A stretch of DNA of 64,000 nt from Streptomyces sp. R28 (GTDB taxonomy: Bacteria; Actinomycetota; Actinomycetes; Streptomycetales; Streptomycetaceae), in assembly GCF_041052385.1 (NCBI RefSeq), contig NZ_CP163439.1, positions 3,151,001 to 3,215,000 on the forward strand. The letters are read 5' to 3'. Below, piece by piece: positions 43,089-51,940 of the stretch. The translations under genes were made by a program, and so were the position numbers. The notes under the pieces are model-generated. The model was not told where the DNA came from and made no database searches. It worked only from the letters and a program-made list of their open reading frames with translations. Positions within the stretch are counted from its first letter, which is position 1, and every line of letters begins with the position of its first letter.

Positions 43089-44387
43089 ATGTCCTGGATA
43101 CGCAAGGCGTCGTGCCGACCGACCCCACTGGAGGCCGGCAAGCTCCCCGACACACCCGATCCCCAGCCCACCGGCTACTCCCTGCTGCCCTGGCTGCTGA
43201 TGGGCATGGGCGCCTTCTCCAACCTCTTCCGGGGCGAGACGCCCAACCCGTGGATCGGCGGCCTGGGCCTGCTGACCTTCAACTCGCTCTACGTCTACAT
43301 CGCGTTCCGCTCCTTCGTGAAGGAGAAGCGGGAGGCGGCCTCGACGCGGCTGGCACTGGTCCTGATGACGTTGGTGACCTGCGGCCTGGGCATGGGTTAC
43401 GGCGGCACCTGGCTGCTGTTCTTCCCGCTGCTCGGCCTCGCGACGGGCGCGGTCGTCCGCATGCCGCACCTGCGCGTGGCCGGGGCGGTGGTGACCGTGC
43501 TGTGCGCGGTGGCGGCCGTCGTACGGGACGGCTGGGGCGGCATCGACACCGCGTACGCCACCTGGATCTCCACGATGGTGACGGCGGCGATCCTGTCCCT
43601 GTCCGAGGCGGTACGGGAACTGCGCGCCGCCCGCGAGGAGTTGGCGCGCCGCGCGGTCGAGGAGGAACGCCTGCGCTTCTCCCGGGATCTGCACGACCTG
43701 CTCGGCCACACCCTCTCGGTGATCGTGGTGAAGTCGGAGGCGGCGCGGCGGCTCGCGTCCCGCGATGTGGATGCCGCGTTGGCCCAGGTCGCCGACATCG
43801 AGTCCGTCGGCCGGCAGGCCCTCACGGAGATCCGCGAGGCGGTGACGGGCTATCGCAACGGCAGCCTGGCGACGGAACTGGACCGCGCCCGTTCCGTGCT
43901 GGAGGCCGCCGGCATCGAGCCCGTCGTCCACCGATCCGGCCCACCCCTCCCCGCGCACACCGAGCCCCTGCTGAGCTGGGTCGTCCGCGAGGCCGTCACC
44001 AACGCGGTACGCCACAGCGGGGCCGCGCGGTGCGAGATCACGGTGGCGGGCACACCGGAACGCGTGCGCCTGCGCGTCTGCGACGACGGTACCGGCGACG
44101 GTACGTCCACCGCCCGCCCCGCCGACGGCATCGGCGGCATCGGCGGCACCGGCCTCCAGGGGCTGACGGAACGCCTCGCAGCAGCGGGCGGCTCCCTGCA
44201 GGCGGGCCCGGGACGCCGGGGCGGCTTCCTGGTGACGGCCGAGCTGCCGGTGGACACGACGGACTCGGCTAGGGCGGCCGAGCCCCGCGAGCCGGCGCAG
44301 ACGGTCCGACGCCGGTCCCAGGGTTCACCGGAGGCGGAGGTTCTGCCGGAGGCGGAGGTTCTGCCGGAGGGCGGGCGAGCCCGGTAA
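43089..44387 (+). CDS. Sensor histidine kinase (NarL-type, HisKA_3)
   Basis: 432 aa from the ATG at 43089; the frame is open further upstream but that start has GGGGGACGG before it. Four to six membrane helices (about 25-160) precede a HisKA_3 dimerisation domain with the phosphorylation site F-S-R-D-L-H-D-L-L-G-H-T-L-S, then an ATPase domain with N-A-V-R-H-S and a G-x-G-L-x-G motif. The C-terminal tail has a duplicated E-A-E-V-L-P unit. It is DesK-like in layout. The response regulator follows on the same strand, 138 bp downstream. Confidence 0.9.
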   Translation: MSWIRKASCRPTPLEAGKLPDTPDPQPTGYSLLPWLLMGMGAFSNLFRGETPNPWIGGLGLLTFNSLYVYIAFRSFVKEKREAASTRLALVLMTLVTCGLGMGYGGTWLLFFPLLGLATGAVVRMPHLRVAGAVVTVLCAVAAVVRDGWGGIDTAYATWISTMVTAAILSLSEAVRELRAAREELARRAVEEERLRFSRDLHDLLGHTLSVIVVKSEAARRLASRDVDAALAQVADIESVGRQALTEIREAVTGYRNGSLATELDRARSVLEAAGIEPVVHRSGPPLPAHTEPLLSWVVREAVTNAVRHSGAARCEITVAGTPERVRLRVCDDGTGDGTSTARPADGIGGIGGTGLQGLTERLAAAGGSLQAGPGRRGGFLVTAELPVDTTDSARAAEPREPAQTVRRRSQGSPEAEVLPEAEVLPEGGRAR

Positions 44388-44525
44388 CGAGTCCGACGTG
44401 AGCGCGGCCGGTACCGCGCGTCCAAGCCTGCTTCCCGTAGTCGCGCAGCCCCCGGCCCCGCCCCGCCCCTCCCCTCCCGCTCCCGCTCCCGCTCCCGCCA
44501 GGCGCATTCCTCATACGCTGGCTCC

Positions 44526-45167
44526 GTGAACGAGATGCCGCGGGACCACCGGCCCGCCAAGTCCATCCGGGTTCTGCTCGCCGAGGACCAGGGCATGATG
44601 CGCGGAGCACTCGCCTTACTGCTCGGGATGGAGCCGGACATCGAGGTCGTGGCGCAGGTGTCGGCCGGGGACGCGATCGTGGACGCCGCCCTCGTCCGCC
44701 GCCCGGACGTCGCCCTTCTCGACATCGAGCTGCCGGGCCTCAGCGGGCTGGACGCCGCGGCCGAGCTGCGCGACCAGGTTCCCGACTGCCGGGTGCTGAT
44801 CCTGACGACCTTCGGCCGCCCCGGCTATCTGCGCCGGGCCATGGAGGCGGGAGCCGCCGGTTTCCTGGTGAAGGACGGCCCCGTGGAGGAACTGGCGGTC
44901 GCGATCCGCCGTGTCCTGACCGGCGAGACGGTGATCGACCCGGCCCTCGCCGCGGCCGCTCTCAGCGCCGGCCCCAACCCGCTCACCGCCCGCGAGTGCG
45001 ACGTCCTCAACGCCGCGGTGGACGGCGCGACGGTCGCCGACATCGCCGGCAAGCTCCACCTCTCCGAGTCCACGGTCCGCAACTACCTCTCCTCCGCAAT
45101 CGGCAAGACCGGCACCCGCAACCGGATGGAGGCGCTGCGGGAGGCACGGCAGCAAGGGTGGCTGTAG
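44526..45167 (+). CDS. NarL/LuxR-family response regulator
   Basis: 213 aa (GTG start). The receiver domain shows the acidic pocket (A-E-D-Q), the phosphoacceptor Asp in V-A-L-L-D-I-E-L-P-G, and the K-D-G of the final strand. A LuxR-type HTH occupies the last 65 residues (L-T-A-R-E-C-D-V-L-N-A-A to S-E-S-T-V-R-N-Y-L-S-S-A). It is paired with the preceding histidine kinase. The target genes are unknown; DesKR-like pairs respond to membrane state. It is convergent with the anti-sigma-like gene. Confidence 0.92.
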   Translation: MNEMPRDHRPAKSIRVLLAEDQGMMRGALALLLGMEPDIEVVAQVSAGDAIVDAALVRRPDVALLDIELPGLSGLDAAAELRDQVPDCRVLILTTFGRPGYLRRAMEAGAAGFLVKDGPVEELAVAIRRVLTGETVIDPALAAAALSAGPNPLTARECDVLNAAVDGATVADIAGKLHLSESTVRNYLSSAIGKTGTRNRMEALREARQQGWL

Positions 45168-45170
45168 CCG

Positions 45171-45186
45171 CGGCCCCCGGGCCGCC
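45171..45186. terminator. Short hairpin between convergent genes
   Basis: GCGGCC-CCCG-GGCCGC forms a 6-bp stem with a 4-base loop directly after the response-regulator stop. It is GC-rich with no T-run and would act in both directions. Confidence 0.45.
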
Positions 45187-45200
45187 CCCGCCCGCTCTCT

Positions 45201-45998
45201 CTACTGGATCACCTCCGCCTCCCTGTTGGCCGCCCCCTTCGGCCCCACGCACACGAACCACTTCAGCGGAGAACCCGCGGCCGCCTTGGGCAGGTCGACG
45301 CTGCTGGTGCCGTCCGACCAGGTGCACTTGACCTGCTGGGCCGTTCGGGCGACACGGCCGACGACGAGTCGGTTGGGGCCAGAGGTTCCTCCCTTCGACA
45401 GTGGCAGCGCGCCGTACACGATGCCCTTGTCCGACATGTCGTCCCACTTCTCGACCGTGTCGAAGATCAGGGCCCGGCGGTGGTTGTTGCCGTAGTGGAG
45501 GCTCACGAAGTACGACGTCCTGCCGACGGCCTCGGAGAGCTGCGGCTGTGCCGGCGCCTCGATGCCGTACTCCGTCATCGCGGCCAGCTGCTTGCGTGCC
45601 TCCCCCTTGTCCCCCGGCGGTCCCCACACGGAAATGACGACGCGCCAGTCCTCGCCCTGGTCGGTCCCTCGCGACAATTCGGTCTGCTGCGGCTCGTACA
45701 CATGCCGGTCCTCGCCGGTCGGCGCCTGCGTCGCCACCTGCGCCCCCCGCCCACCGTCCCCGCCGGGCAGCCCGGCCACCGCCAGGGAACCCGCCGAGCC
45801 CACCAGCGCCAAGGCCGTGGCGGTCGCCACCGCCCAGCGGCGGGCCTTGCGGCGGCGGCCGCCGCGGAGCACCGCGCCGTAGGGGGCTATACCGATCTCG
45901 ACCTCGTCCGCGGCGTCGGCCAGCAGGAGGGCGATGTCCGTGTGGGTCGTGTCGTGGCTGGTCATGCCGTGGTTCGTCTCCCGGTCCGCGCTCATCAC
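45201..45998 (-). CDS. Membrane-anchored protein coupled to the ECF sigma factor (anti-sigma-like)
   Basis: 265 aa. GTG at 45998 overlaps the sigma-factor stop (GTGA); ATG at 45995 is also possible. A cytoplasmic part of about 52 residues precedes one membrane helix (A-V-A-T-A-T-A-L-A-L-V-G-S) and an extracellular domain with two cysteines. The position after a SigE-family factor is the usual place for its membrane regulator. A canonical zinc anti-sigma motif (H-x3-C-x2-C) is not seen, so the anti-sigma role is inferred from context only. Confidence 0.7.
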   Translation of the reverse strand: MMSADRETNHGMTSHDTTHTDIALLLADAADEVEIGIAPYGAVLRGGRRRKARRWAVATATALALVGSAGSLAVAGLPGGDGGRGAQVATQAPTGEDRHVYEPQQTELSRGTDQGEDWRVVISVWGPPGDKGEARKQLAAMTEYGIEAPAQPQLSEAVGRTSYFVSLHYGNNHRRALIFDTVEKWDDMSDKGIVYGALPLSKGGTSGPNRLVVGRVARTAQQVKCTWSDGTSSVDLPKAAAGSPLKWFVCVGPKGAANREAEVIQ

Positions 45999-46534
45999 TT
46001 ACGCCCTCCCTGCGTCACCATCTCGGCCAGGCCCGGTATGGCGCGGAGCTTCGCGATCCCCTTGGCCGCGTTGCTCTTCACCGCGCCGACGGAGCAGCCC
46101 ATCGCCTCCGCCGTCTGCGTCTCGGTCAGGTCCTCCCAGTACCGCAGGACCACCGCCTCCCGCTGCCGTGGCGGCAGTTGGGCGAGCGCCGACAGCAGGG
46201 CGCTGCGGTCCTCGGCCTGGGCGATGCGGTCGCCGGTGTCCGCCACCTCGCGCACCAGGCCGGAGTCGTCCTTGGGCGCGAGGAACTCCCCGAGCCTTCT
46301 GCGGTGTTTGCGTGCGTGCGCGTTGATCATCACGCGCCGTACATACGCCTCCGGGTCGTCGGCCGAGCCGACGCGACGCCAGGCCACGTAGACCTGCTCG
46401 AGCGTCGACTGGACCAGGTCCTCCGCGGCGTGCTGCTCCCCCGTGAGGAGAAATGCCGTACGCATCAACTGCGGCCAGCGGCCGATGACAAAGCTCTGGA
46501 ACTCCGAGTCCCGAGCCGCCTTGCGATCCCCCAT
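45995..46534 (-). CDS. SigE-family ECF RNA polymerase sigma factor
   Basis: 179 aa; the ATG at 46534 has AGGAGG with a 5-base spacer. Region 2 is visible as A-A-E-D-L-V-Q-S-T-L-E-Q-V-Y-V-A-W, and region 4 as L-P-P-R-Q-R-E-A-V-V-L-R-Y-W-E-D-L-T-E-T-Q-T-A-E-A-M-G-C-S-V-G-A-V-K-S. It belongs to the actinobacterial SigE-like ECF group. A membrane-anchored partner is coupled downstream, suggesting control by an envelope signal. The promoter targets are unknown. Confidence 0.93.
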   Translation of the reverse strand: MGDRKAARDSEFQSFVIGRWPQLMRTAFLLTGEQHAAEDLVQSTLEQVYVAWRRVGSADDPEAYVRRVMINAHARKHRRRLGEFLAPKDDSGLVREVADTGDRIAQAEDRSALLSALAQLPPRQREAVVLRYWEDLTETQTAEAMGCSVGAVKSNAAKGIAKLRAIPGLAEMVTQGGRK

Positions 46535-46585
46535 GGGCACCTCCTAGATATTCAAAGGAGTCCATGAGCCGCCCGGACCGTTGCC

Positions 46586-48043
46586 TCAGGACGCGGACGT
46601 TTTTCTCGGCAGCCACAGCAGGATCAGCGCCGTCCCCGCCACGAGCACCACCGCAGACGTGCGGAACACCAAGGCGTACCCCTCCGTCAGCGCCTGCGGC
46701 GACCCGCTCCCCGCCGACCGCGCCGCCGCGATCGTGGACATGACGGCCAGCCCCAGCGAACCGCCCATCGTGCGCGAGGTGTTGACCAGCCCCGACACCA
46801 GCCCGGCCTCTCCCGGCTGCGCCCCGGACGTGGCCAGCGCCGCGAGAGGGGTGGCCCCCAGACCCGCGCCCAGCATCATCAAGATCCCGGGCACCATGAC
46901 CGAGGTCACATACGCGCCCTGCGCGCTCAGCATCGACTGCCAGCCGAAGCCGACGGCCGCGACGGCCGTGCCCAGCGCCGCGACGTTGCGCGCGCCCACC
47001 GCCGGCATGAGCCGCGGCGCGAGCTTGGACCCGAAGAGCACGGCCAGCGAGCTCGGCACCAGTGCCAGTCCGGCCTCCAGCGGGGTGTAGCCGAGGACGT
47101 TCTGCACGTACAGCGTCATGAAGAACCACATGCAGAACATCGCCGACCCGCACAGGAACATCGCGACGTTCGCCGACGACACCGCCCGCACCCGGAACAG
47201 CCCGAGCGGCATCAGCGGACCCGCCGTACGCGACTCCACGACGAGGAACACCCCGATCAGCGCCAGGCCGGCCAGCAGCGGCACCACCGTGGCCGTCGCC
47301 GTCCAGCCCTCGGCCTCCGTCTGCGAGATGCCGTACGCCAGCGTCGCGAGCCCCGCCGTCACCAGCACCGCCCCCGGCAGATCCAGCCGCCGCCCGTCCC
47401 CCGCCCGGCTCTCCGCGAGCAGGCGCACGGCACCGGCCAGCACCACCGCGCCCACCGGCACGTTGATCAGCAGCACCCACCGCCACGACAGCACGTCGAC
47501 GAGCACCCCGCCGACGAGCCCGCCCGCCGCACCACCCCCCGCGCCCACGGCCGTCCAGGTGCCGATGGCCCGCGCACGCGCCGCCCCCTGAGGCACCGCC
47601 GCCGTCACGATCGTCAGCGTCGAGGGCGCCAGCACCGCGGCGCCCAGCCCCTGCACGGCCCGCGCGAGAAGCAGCTGCCAGTCCTGCTGGGCCAGCCCGC
47701 CGGCCAGCGAGGCCAGGGTGAACAGGCCGAGCCCGACGAGGAACATCCGCTTGCGGCCGTAGAGGTCCCCGGCCCGCCCGCCGAGCAGCATGAACCCCGC
47801 GAAGGCGATCGCGTACGCGTTCACCACCCACTGCAGGCCCTGGGCGCTCAGCCCGAGATCGGCCCGCATCGAGGGCAGCGCCACGTTCACGACGGACACG
47901 TCGAGCACGACCAGGAACTGCCCGGCGCACGCCAGCGCCACCACCAGCCAGGTGGGCGGCGCGGTACGGCGGGACATGCGGGTGGTGGCGTCAGCGGCTC
48001 CGAGCATGACTGTCATGCTCTCAACGACCGACGCTCCTGGCAT
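46586..48043 (-). CDS. MFS transporter, DHA2-like drug exporter
   Basis: 485 aa with about 14 membrane helices. The EmrB/QacA signatures are present: L-D-V-S-V-V-N-V-A-L-P-S-M, then G-R-A-G-D-L-Y-G-R-K-R-M, and the motif C-like G-A-G-G-G-A-A-G-G. It is a proton-driven multidrug or antibiotic exporter by family. The start at 48043 has no clear ribosome site; ATG codons at about residues 10 and 23 are alternatives. A second MFS gene is divergent at 48,245. Confidence 0.9.
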   Translation of the reverse strand: MPGASVVESMTVMLGAADATTRMSRRTAPPTWLVVALACAGQFLVVLDVSVVNVALPSMRADLGLSAQGLQWVVNAYAIAFAGFMLLGGRAGDLYGRKRMFLVGLGLFTLASLAGGLAQQDWQLLLARAVQGLGAAVLAPSTLTIVTAAVPQGAARARAIGTWTAVGAGGGAAGGLVGGVLVDVLSWRWVLLINVPVGAVVLAGAVRLLAESRAGDGRRLDLPGAVLVTAGLATLAYGISQTEAEGWTATATVVPLLAGLALIGVFLVVESRTAGPLMPLGLFRVRAVSSANVAMFLCGSAMFCMWFFMTLYVQNVLGYTPLEAGLALVPSSLAVLFGSKLAPRLMPAVGARNVAALGTAVAAVGFGWQSMLSAQGAYVTSVMVPGILMMLGAGLGATPLAALATSGAQPGEAGLVSGLVNTSRTMGGSLGLAVMSTIAAARSAGSGSPQALTEGYALVFRTSAVVLVAGTALILLWLPRKTSAS

Positions 48044-48244
48044 CAGGAATTCGGACTAGGCCCCTCCCCTGTCGACCTAGGCCCCTTCCCCCGCCGACCT
48101 AGGTCCCCTCGTCGGCGGCCTGGTCCCGCCCGCCGTCCCGCCCCCCTGCCAACCCAGCCCCGTTTCCCCAAGAGAAGGTCAAGAAATCGTTAGCTGGCCA
48201 AAGCATCGGAATAGTTGCCCAGGCACACCGGGTTGATCCCCCAC
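48044..48244. promoter_or_regulatory. Divergent MFS-gene promoter region with CCTAGG-containing repeats
   Basis: About 200 bp. Near 48,054-48,110 the sequence C-GACCTAGG-CCC occurs repeatedly (three related copies), each centred on CCTAGG or CTAGG. These could be operator copies for a local regulator of the two exporters. The regulator is not identified. Confidence 0.4.
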
Positions 48245-49987
48245 ATGACACAAACGACGACTGAACAGCCCACCGGCAGAGCGACCGGCCCCATCGTCCC
48301 GGTCCTCGCCTTCGCGGGCATCGTTGTCGCGGTGATGCAGACCCTGCTCGTCCCGGTCATCAAGGACCTGCCGCAGCTGCTGAGCACCGCGCCCAGCAAC
48401 GCCACCTGGGTCCTGACCTCCACACTGCTCTCGGGCGCCGTGGCCACCCCGATCATGGGCCGGCTCGGTGACCTCTACGGCAAGCGGCGCATGCTGATCG
48501 CCAGCCTGGCCGTGATGGTGATCGGCGCGCTGGTCAGCGCGTTCACCAGCACCCTGATACCCATGATCGCCGGCCGCACCCTCCAGGGCTTCGCGATGGG
48601 CGCCATCCCGCTCGGGATCGGCCTCATGCGCGACATGCTGCCCCGCGAGCGGCTCGGCTCGGCGATGGCCCTGATGAGCTCCTCGATCGGCGTCGGCGGC
48701 GGACTCGCACTGCCCGCCGCGGCCCTGGTCGCCCAGCACGCGAACTGGCACGCCCTCTTCTACGGCGCCGCCGGCCTCGGCATCCTCGCCATCGCCCTCA
48801 CCCTCCTCGTCGTACCGGAGTCCAAGGTCCGCGCGGAAGGCTCCTTCGACGCCCTCGGCGCACTCGGCCTCTCCGCCGGCCTCGTCCTCTTCCTCCTGCC
48901 GATCACCAAGGGCAGCGACTGGGGCTGGACGTCGGGCAGCACGCTCGGCCTGTTCGCCGCGTCGGCCGTCGTCCTCCTCCTCTGGGGCGTGTACGAGCTG
49001 CGCACCCAGGCACCCCTCGTCGACCTGCGCACCACGGCCCGCCCGGCCGTCCTCTTCACCAACCTCGCCTCGATCATGGTCGGCGTCAGCTTCTACGTCG
49101 TCTCCCTGGTCCTGCCCCAGCTCCTCCAGCTGCCCAAGGAGACGGGCTACGGCCTCGGCCAGTCGATGGTCGTGGCGGGCCTGCTCGTCGCCCCCCTGGG
49201 CCTGACGATGATGTTCACCGCCCCCGTCTACGCCCGCCTCTCGGCGAAGTACGGCCCCAAGACCACCCTGATCCTCGGCCTGCTGATCATCGCCATCGGC
49301 TACGGCGCCGGCCTCGGCCTGATGAGCGCCCCCTGGCAGAGCCTCGTCATCTCCGTGGTCCTCGGCGCGGGCATCGGCCTCGCGTACTCCTCCCTCCCCG
49401 CCCTGATCGTCGGCGCCGTCCCGGCCTCGGAGACAGGCGCGGCGAACGGCCTCAACACCCTGATGCGTTCCATCGGTACGTCCGTGTCGAGCGCCGTCAT
49501 CGGCATGGTGCTGGCCAACACCGCGAACAACGTCGGCGGCGTCGAGATCCCGACGATGCACGGCTTCCGCGTCTCCTTCCTGATCGCGACCGCCGCGGTC
49601 GCCGTGGGCCTCCTCCTGGCCCTCTTCCTCCCGAAGCAGCGCCCCGCCTCCGCCCACCCGCAGCTGCGCGCCAGCAGCGAGGAGGACGCGAACCTGGAGC
49701 GCGCCGAAGAGGCGCTGCGCGGCTTCCGCGGCCGCGTCCTGGACGCCACCGGCACCCCCGTCGCCCGCGCCAAGGTGACCCTGATCGACCGCCGGGGCCG
49801 CCAGGCCGGCGCCACCCTCTCGGCGGACGACGGCACCTACACCCTCGCCGTCCCCACCCAGGGCGCCTACGTCCTGGCCGCCCGAGCCGACGGCCACGCC
49901 CCGCTCGCCTCGTCGGCCACGCACACCGGCGACGACAGCCCGGTCGACCTGGACCTGTCGCTGCCGGGAGAGCCGGTCACGGCCTGA
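48245..49987 (+). CDS. MFS transporter fused to a carboxypeptidase-regulatory-like domain
   Basis: 580 aa. ATG at 48245 (M-T-Q-T-T-T-E-Q) is preferred over the open frame from 48215. Fourteen membrane helices (about residues 15-465) carry the DHA2 signature G-R-L-G-D-L-Y-G-K-R-R-M. The last about 85 residues form a soluble beta-sandwich of the carboxypeptidase regulatory-like type: F-R-G-R-V-L-D-A-T-G-T-P-V-A-R-A-K-V-T-L-I-D and D-G-T-Y-T-L-A-V. A predicted cytoplasmic sandwich domain attached to an exporter is unusual. It is divergent from another MFS gene. Confidence 0.9.
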   Translation: MTQTTTEQPTGRATGPIVPVLAFAGIVVAVMQTLLVPVIKDLPQLLSTAPSNATWVLTSTLLSGAVATPIMGRLGDLYGKRRMLIASLAVMVIGALVSAFTSTLIPMIAGRTLQGFAMGAIPLGIGLMRDMLPRERLGSAMALMSSSIGVGGGLALPAAALVAQHANWHALFYGAAGLGILAIALTLLVVPESKVRAEGSFDALGALGLSAGLVLFLLPITKGSDWGWTSGSTLGLFAASAVVLLLWGVYELRTQAPLVDLRTTARPAVLFTNLASIMVGVSFYVVSLVLPQLLQLPKETGYGLGQSMVVAGLLVAPLGLTMMFTAPVYARLSAKYGPKTTLILGLLIIAIGYGAGLGLMSAPWQSLVISVVLGAGIGLAYSSLPALIVGAVPASETGAANGLNTLMRSIGTSVSSAVIGMVLANTANNVGGVEIPTMHGFRVSFLIATAAVAVGLLLALFLPKQRPASAHPQLRASSEEDANLERAEEALRGFRGRVLDATGTPVARAKVTLIDRRGRQAGATLSADDGTYTLAVPTQGAYVLAARADGHAPLASSATHTGDDSPVDLDLSLPGEPVTA

Positions 49988-50026
49988 GCCGCCCGAGCCC
50001 TCCGGATCACCTGAGATCGACACCAC

Positions 50027-50062
50027 CCGCACCCCCTGTCGCTTCAGCGGCAGGGGGTGCGG
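50027..50062 (+). terminator. Strong hairpin terminator after the MFS fusion gene
   Basis: Perfect arms CCGCACCCCCTG and CAGGGGGTGCGG enclose a short CGCT/AGCG inner pair. It lies 40 bp after the stop of the transporter gene and 43 bp before the next gene. Confidence 0.8.
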
Positions 50063-50104
50063 CAGCATGGTCGCCCATACGTTCGTACGACCGAAGGGAA
50101 CCCC

Positions 50105-50755
50105 ATGTCCACGGCCCCCAAGCCGGAGATCCTGGCCGCGTTCGAGGCGGCCAAGGGCTTCATGCCCGTGGACGAGGGACTCGCGCTCTACGCGGCGGCC
50201 GTCGAGGCGGGCCGCCTCGGTCTCCCCCTCCTGGAGGTCGGCACCTACTGCGGCCGCTCCACGATCCTCCTCGCCGACGCCGCCCGCCAGGCCGGGGTGA
50301 CGGCCCTCACGGTCGACCACCACCGCGGCAGCGAGGAGCAGCAGCCGGGTTGGGACTACCACGACCCGGAGACGGTCGACCCCGAGATCGGCCTGATGGA
50401 CACGCTGCCGACGTTCCGCCGCACGCTGCACAAGGCCGGCCTGGAGGAGCACGTGATCGCCCTGGTCGGCCGCTCCCCGCAGGTGGCGAAGGTCTGGGGC
50501 ACGCCCCTCGGCCTGGTCTTCGTCGACGGGGGCCACACCGACGAGCACGCGAACGCCGACTACGAGGGCTGGGCGCCGCATGTCGCCGAGGGCGGCCTGC
50601 TCGTCATCCACGACGTGTTCCCGAACCCGGAGGACGAGTTCACGGGTCAAGCCCCATACCGCATGTACCTGCGGGCGCTTGAGTCCGCGGCGTTCACGGA
50701 GGTGTCGGTCACAGACTCGCTGCGCGTGCTGAAGCGGACGGGGGCAGGCGTCTGA
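50105..50755 (+). CDS. Class I SAM-dependent methyltransferase-like protein
   Basis: 216 aa; the ATG at 50105 follows GAAGGGAA and gives M-S-T-A-P-K-P-E-I-L. It contains the SAM-binding-like segment L-L-E-V-G-T-Y-C-G-R-S-T-I-L-L-A-D-A and an acidic end of the second strand (L-T-V-D-H-H-R-G-S-E-E). V-F-V-D-G-G-H-T-D-E-H matches the CmcI/Methyltransf_24 group, in which Asp/His residues hold a metal. The substrate is unknown. It stands alone between a transporter and an amidase gene. Confidence 0.82.
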   Translation: MSTAPKPEILAAFEAAKGFMPVDEGLALYAAAVEAGRLGLPLLEVGTYCGRSTILLADAARQAGVTALTVDHHRGSEEQQPGWDYHDPETVDPEIGLMDTLPTFRRTLHKAGLEEHVIALVGRSPQVAKVWGTPLGLVFVDGGHTDEHANADYEGWAPHVAEGGLLVIHDVFPNPEDEFTGQAPYRMYLRALESAAFTEVSVTDSLRVLKRTGAGV

Positions 50756-50819
50756 ACTCCGGCGCCGCTCGACCGCGCCTTCCCGGCGCCGGGCATGGTC
50801 GGCCCGTATGGTGGCAGGC

Positions 50820-51773
50820 GTGTCGTACGTAGGTCCGGACTTCGATCCTCCCCAGCCCCGCCGCCCTCGCCGCCGCGCCCTGACCGTCGCGGCCGCCGCT
50901 CTCGTGCCGGGGGCGCTGCTGGGATGGGTGATGTACGAGGCGGTGAGTGCCCCCGGCGACGGAGGCGCGTCGGGCACTGCGGCCGTACGGCCGTCGGACA
51001 CGGCGCCGACGATCTCCGCCACGAACGACGACAAGCCGCCGGGCCCGACCCCCACCGCGGATTCCACGGCCGACTCCACCTCCGTCCCTTCCGCCTCCGG
51101 CCCCCTCAAGGGCAAGGTCGTCGTCATCGACCCCGGCCACAACCCCAACAACTTCCAGCACACGGCCGAGATCAACCGCAAGGTGAACATCGGCACGAAC
51201 TGGAAGGAATGCGACACGACGGGGACGTCCACCAACGACGGTTACACCGAGGCCGAGTTCACACTCGACGTCGCCCACCGGCTGCGCACGCTGCTGGAGA
51301 AGCAGGGCGCCACGGTCAAGTTCACCCAGGACGGCGACCGTTCCTGGGGCCCCTGCGTCGACGAGCGGGCCGAGATCGGCAACAAGGCGCACGCCGACGC
51401 CGTCGTCTCCGTCCACGCGGACGGTGCGGACGCCGGCCAACGGGGCTTCCACGTCATCCTCCCGGCCAAGGTGCACGCGGGCGCCGCGAACACCGGCCCC
51501 ATCGTCACCTCCTCCCGCGACCTCGGCGAGCGCATCGCGGGTTCCTTCGTCCGCGCAACGGGCAGCGCGCCGTCCAACTACGTCGGCGACGGCACCGGAC
51601 TCGTCACGCGTGAGGATCTTGGCGGTCTCAATCTGTCAACGGTTCCGAAGGTGTTCATCGAGTGCGGCAACATGCGCGATAGCAATGACGCGGCGCAGCT
51701 CACCAGTGGCGCTTGGCGGCAGAAGGCGGCGCGAGGAATCTCTGAGGGAATCGTGGGTTTCCTGCGCGGGTAG
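50820..51773 (+). CDS. N-acetylmuramoyl-L-alanine amidase (Amidase_3)
   Basis: 317 aa from the GTG at 50820 (V-S-Y-V-G-P-D-F-D-P-P); an ATG at 50808 in the same frame is a possible alternative. A basic N-terminus and one membrane helix (about 22-42) are followed by a Thr/Ser/Pro-rich linker. The zinc amidase domain then shows V-V-V-I-D-P-G-H-N, Y-T-E-A-E-F, V-S-V-H-A-D-G and the catalytic Glu of V-F-I-E-C-G-N-M. It cleaves peptide stems from peptidoglycan on the cell surface and probably acts in growth or spore formation. Confidence 0.92.
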   Translation: MSYVGPDFDPPQPRRPRRRALTVAAAALVPGALLGWVMYEAVSAPGDGGASGTAAVRPSDTAPTISATNDDKPPGPTPTADSTADSTSVPSASGPLKGKVVVIDPGHNPNNFQHTAEINRKVNIGTNWKECDTTGTSTNDGYTEAEFTLDVAHRLRTLLEKQGATVKFTQDGDRSWGPCVDERAEIGNKAHADAVVSVHADGADAGQRGFHVILPAKVHAGAANTGPIVTSSRDLGERIAGSFVRATGSAPSNYVGDGTGLVTREDLGGLNLSTVPKVFIECGNMRDSNDAAQLTSGAWRQKAARGISEGIVGFLRG

Positions 51774-51940
51774 TCATCGGCGGGCTGATCCCGGCGGACA
51801 CCCTCGTCGGTCGGACGATAAGGTCGTCCCTACGATGAGGGGCCACCCCCGCGCTTCACACCGGGGCCTGACGGCGACATGGTGACAGCGACGCCTCCAG
51901 CGATGCCGATGTTGAGACGACTGACGAAGGACCTCCTGAA

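Noticed and set aside
48179..51235. Very long - strand open frame (1018 codons)
   Set aside because: It is antisense to the MFS fusion, methyltransferase and amidase genes; the translation is Gly/Asp/Glu/Arg-rich with no motif, as expected from high-GC shadow frames.
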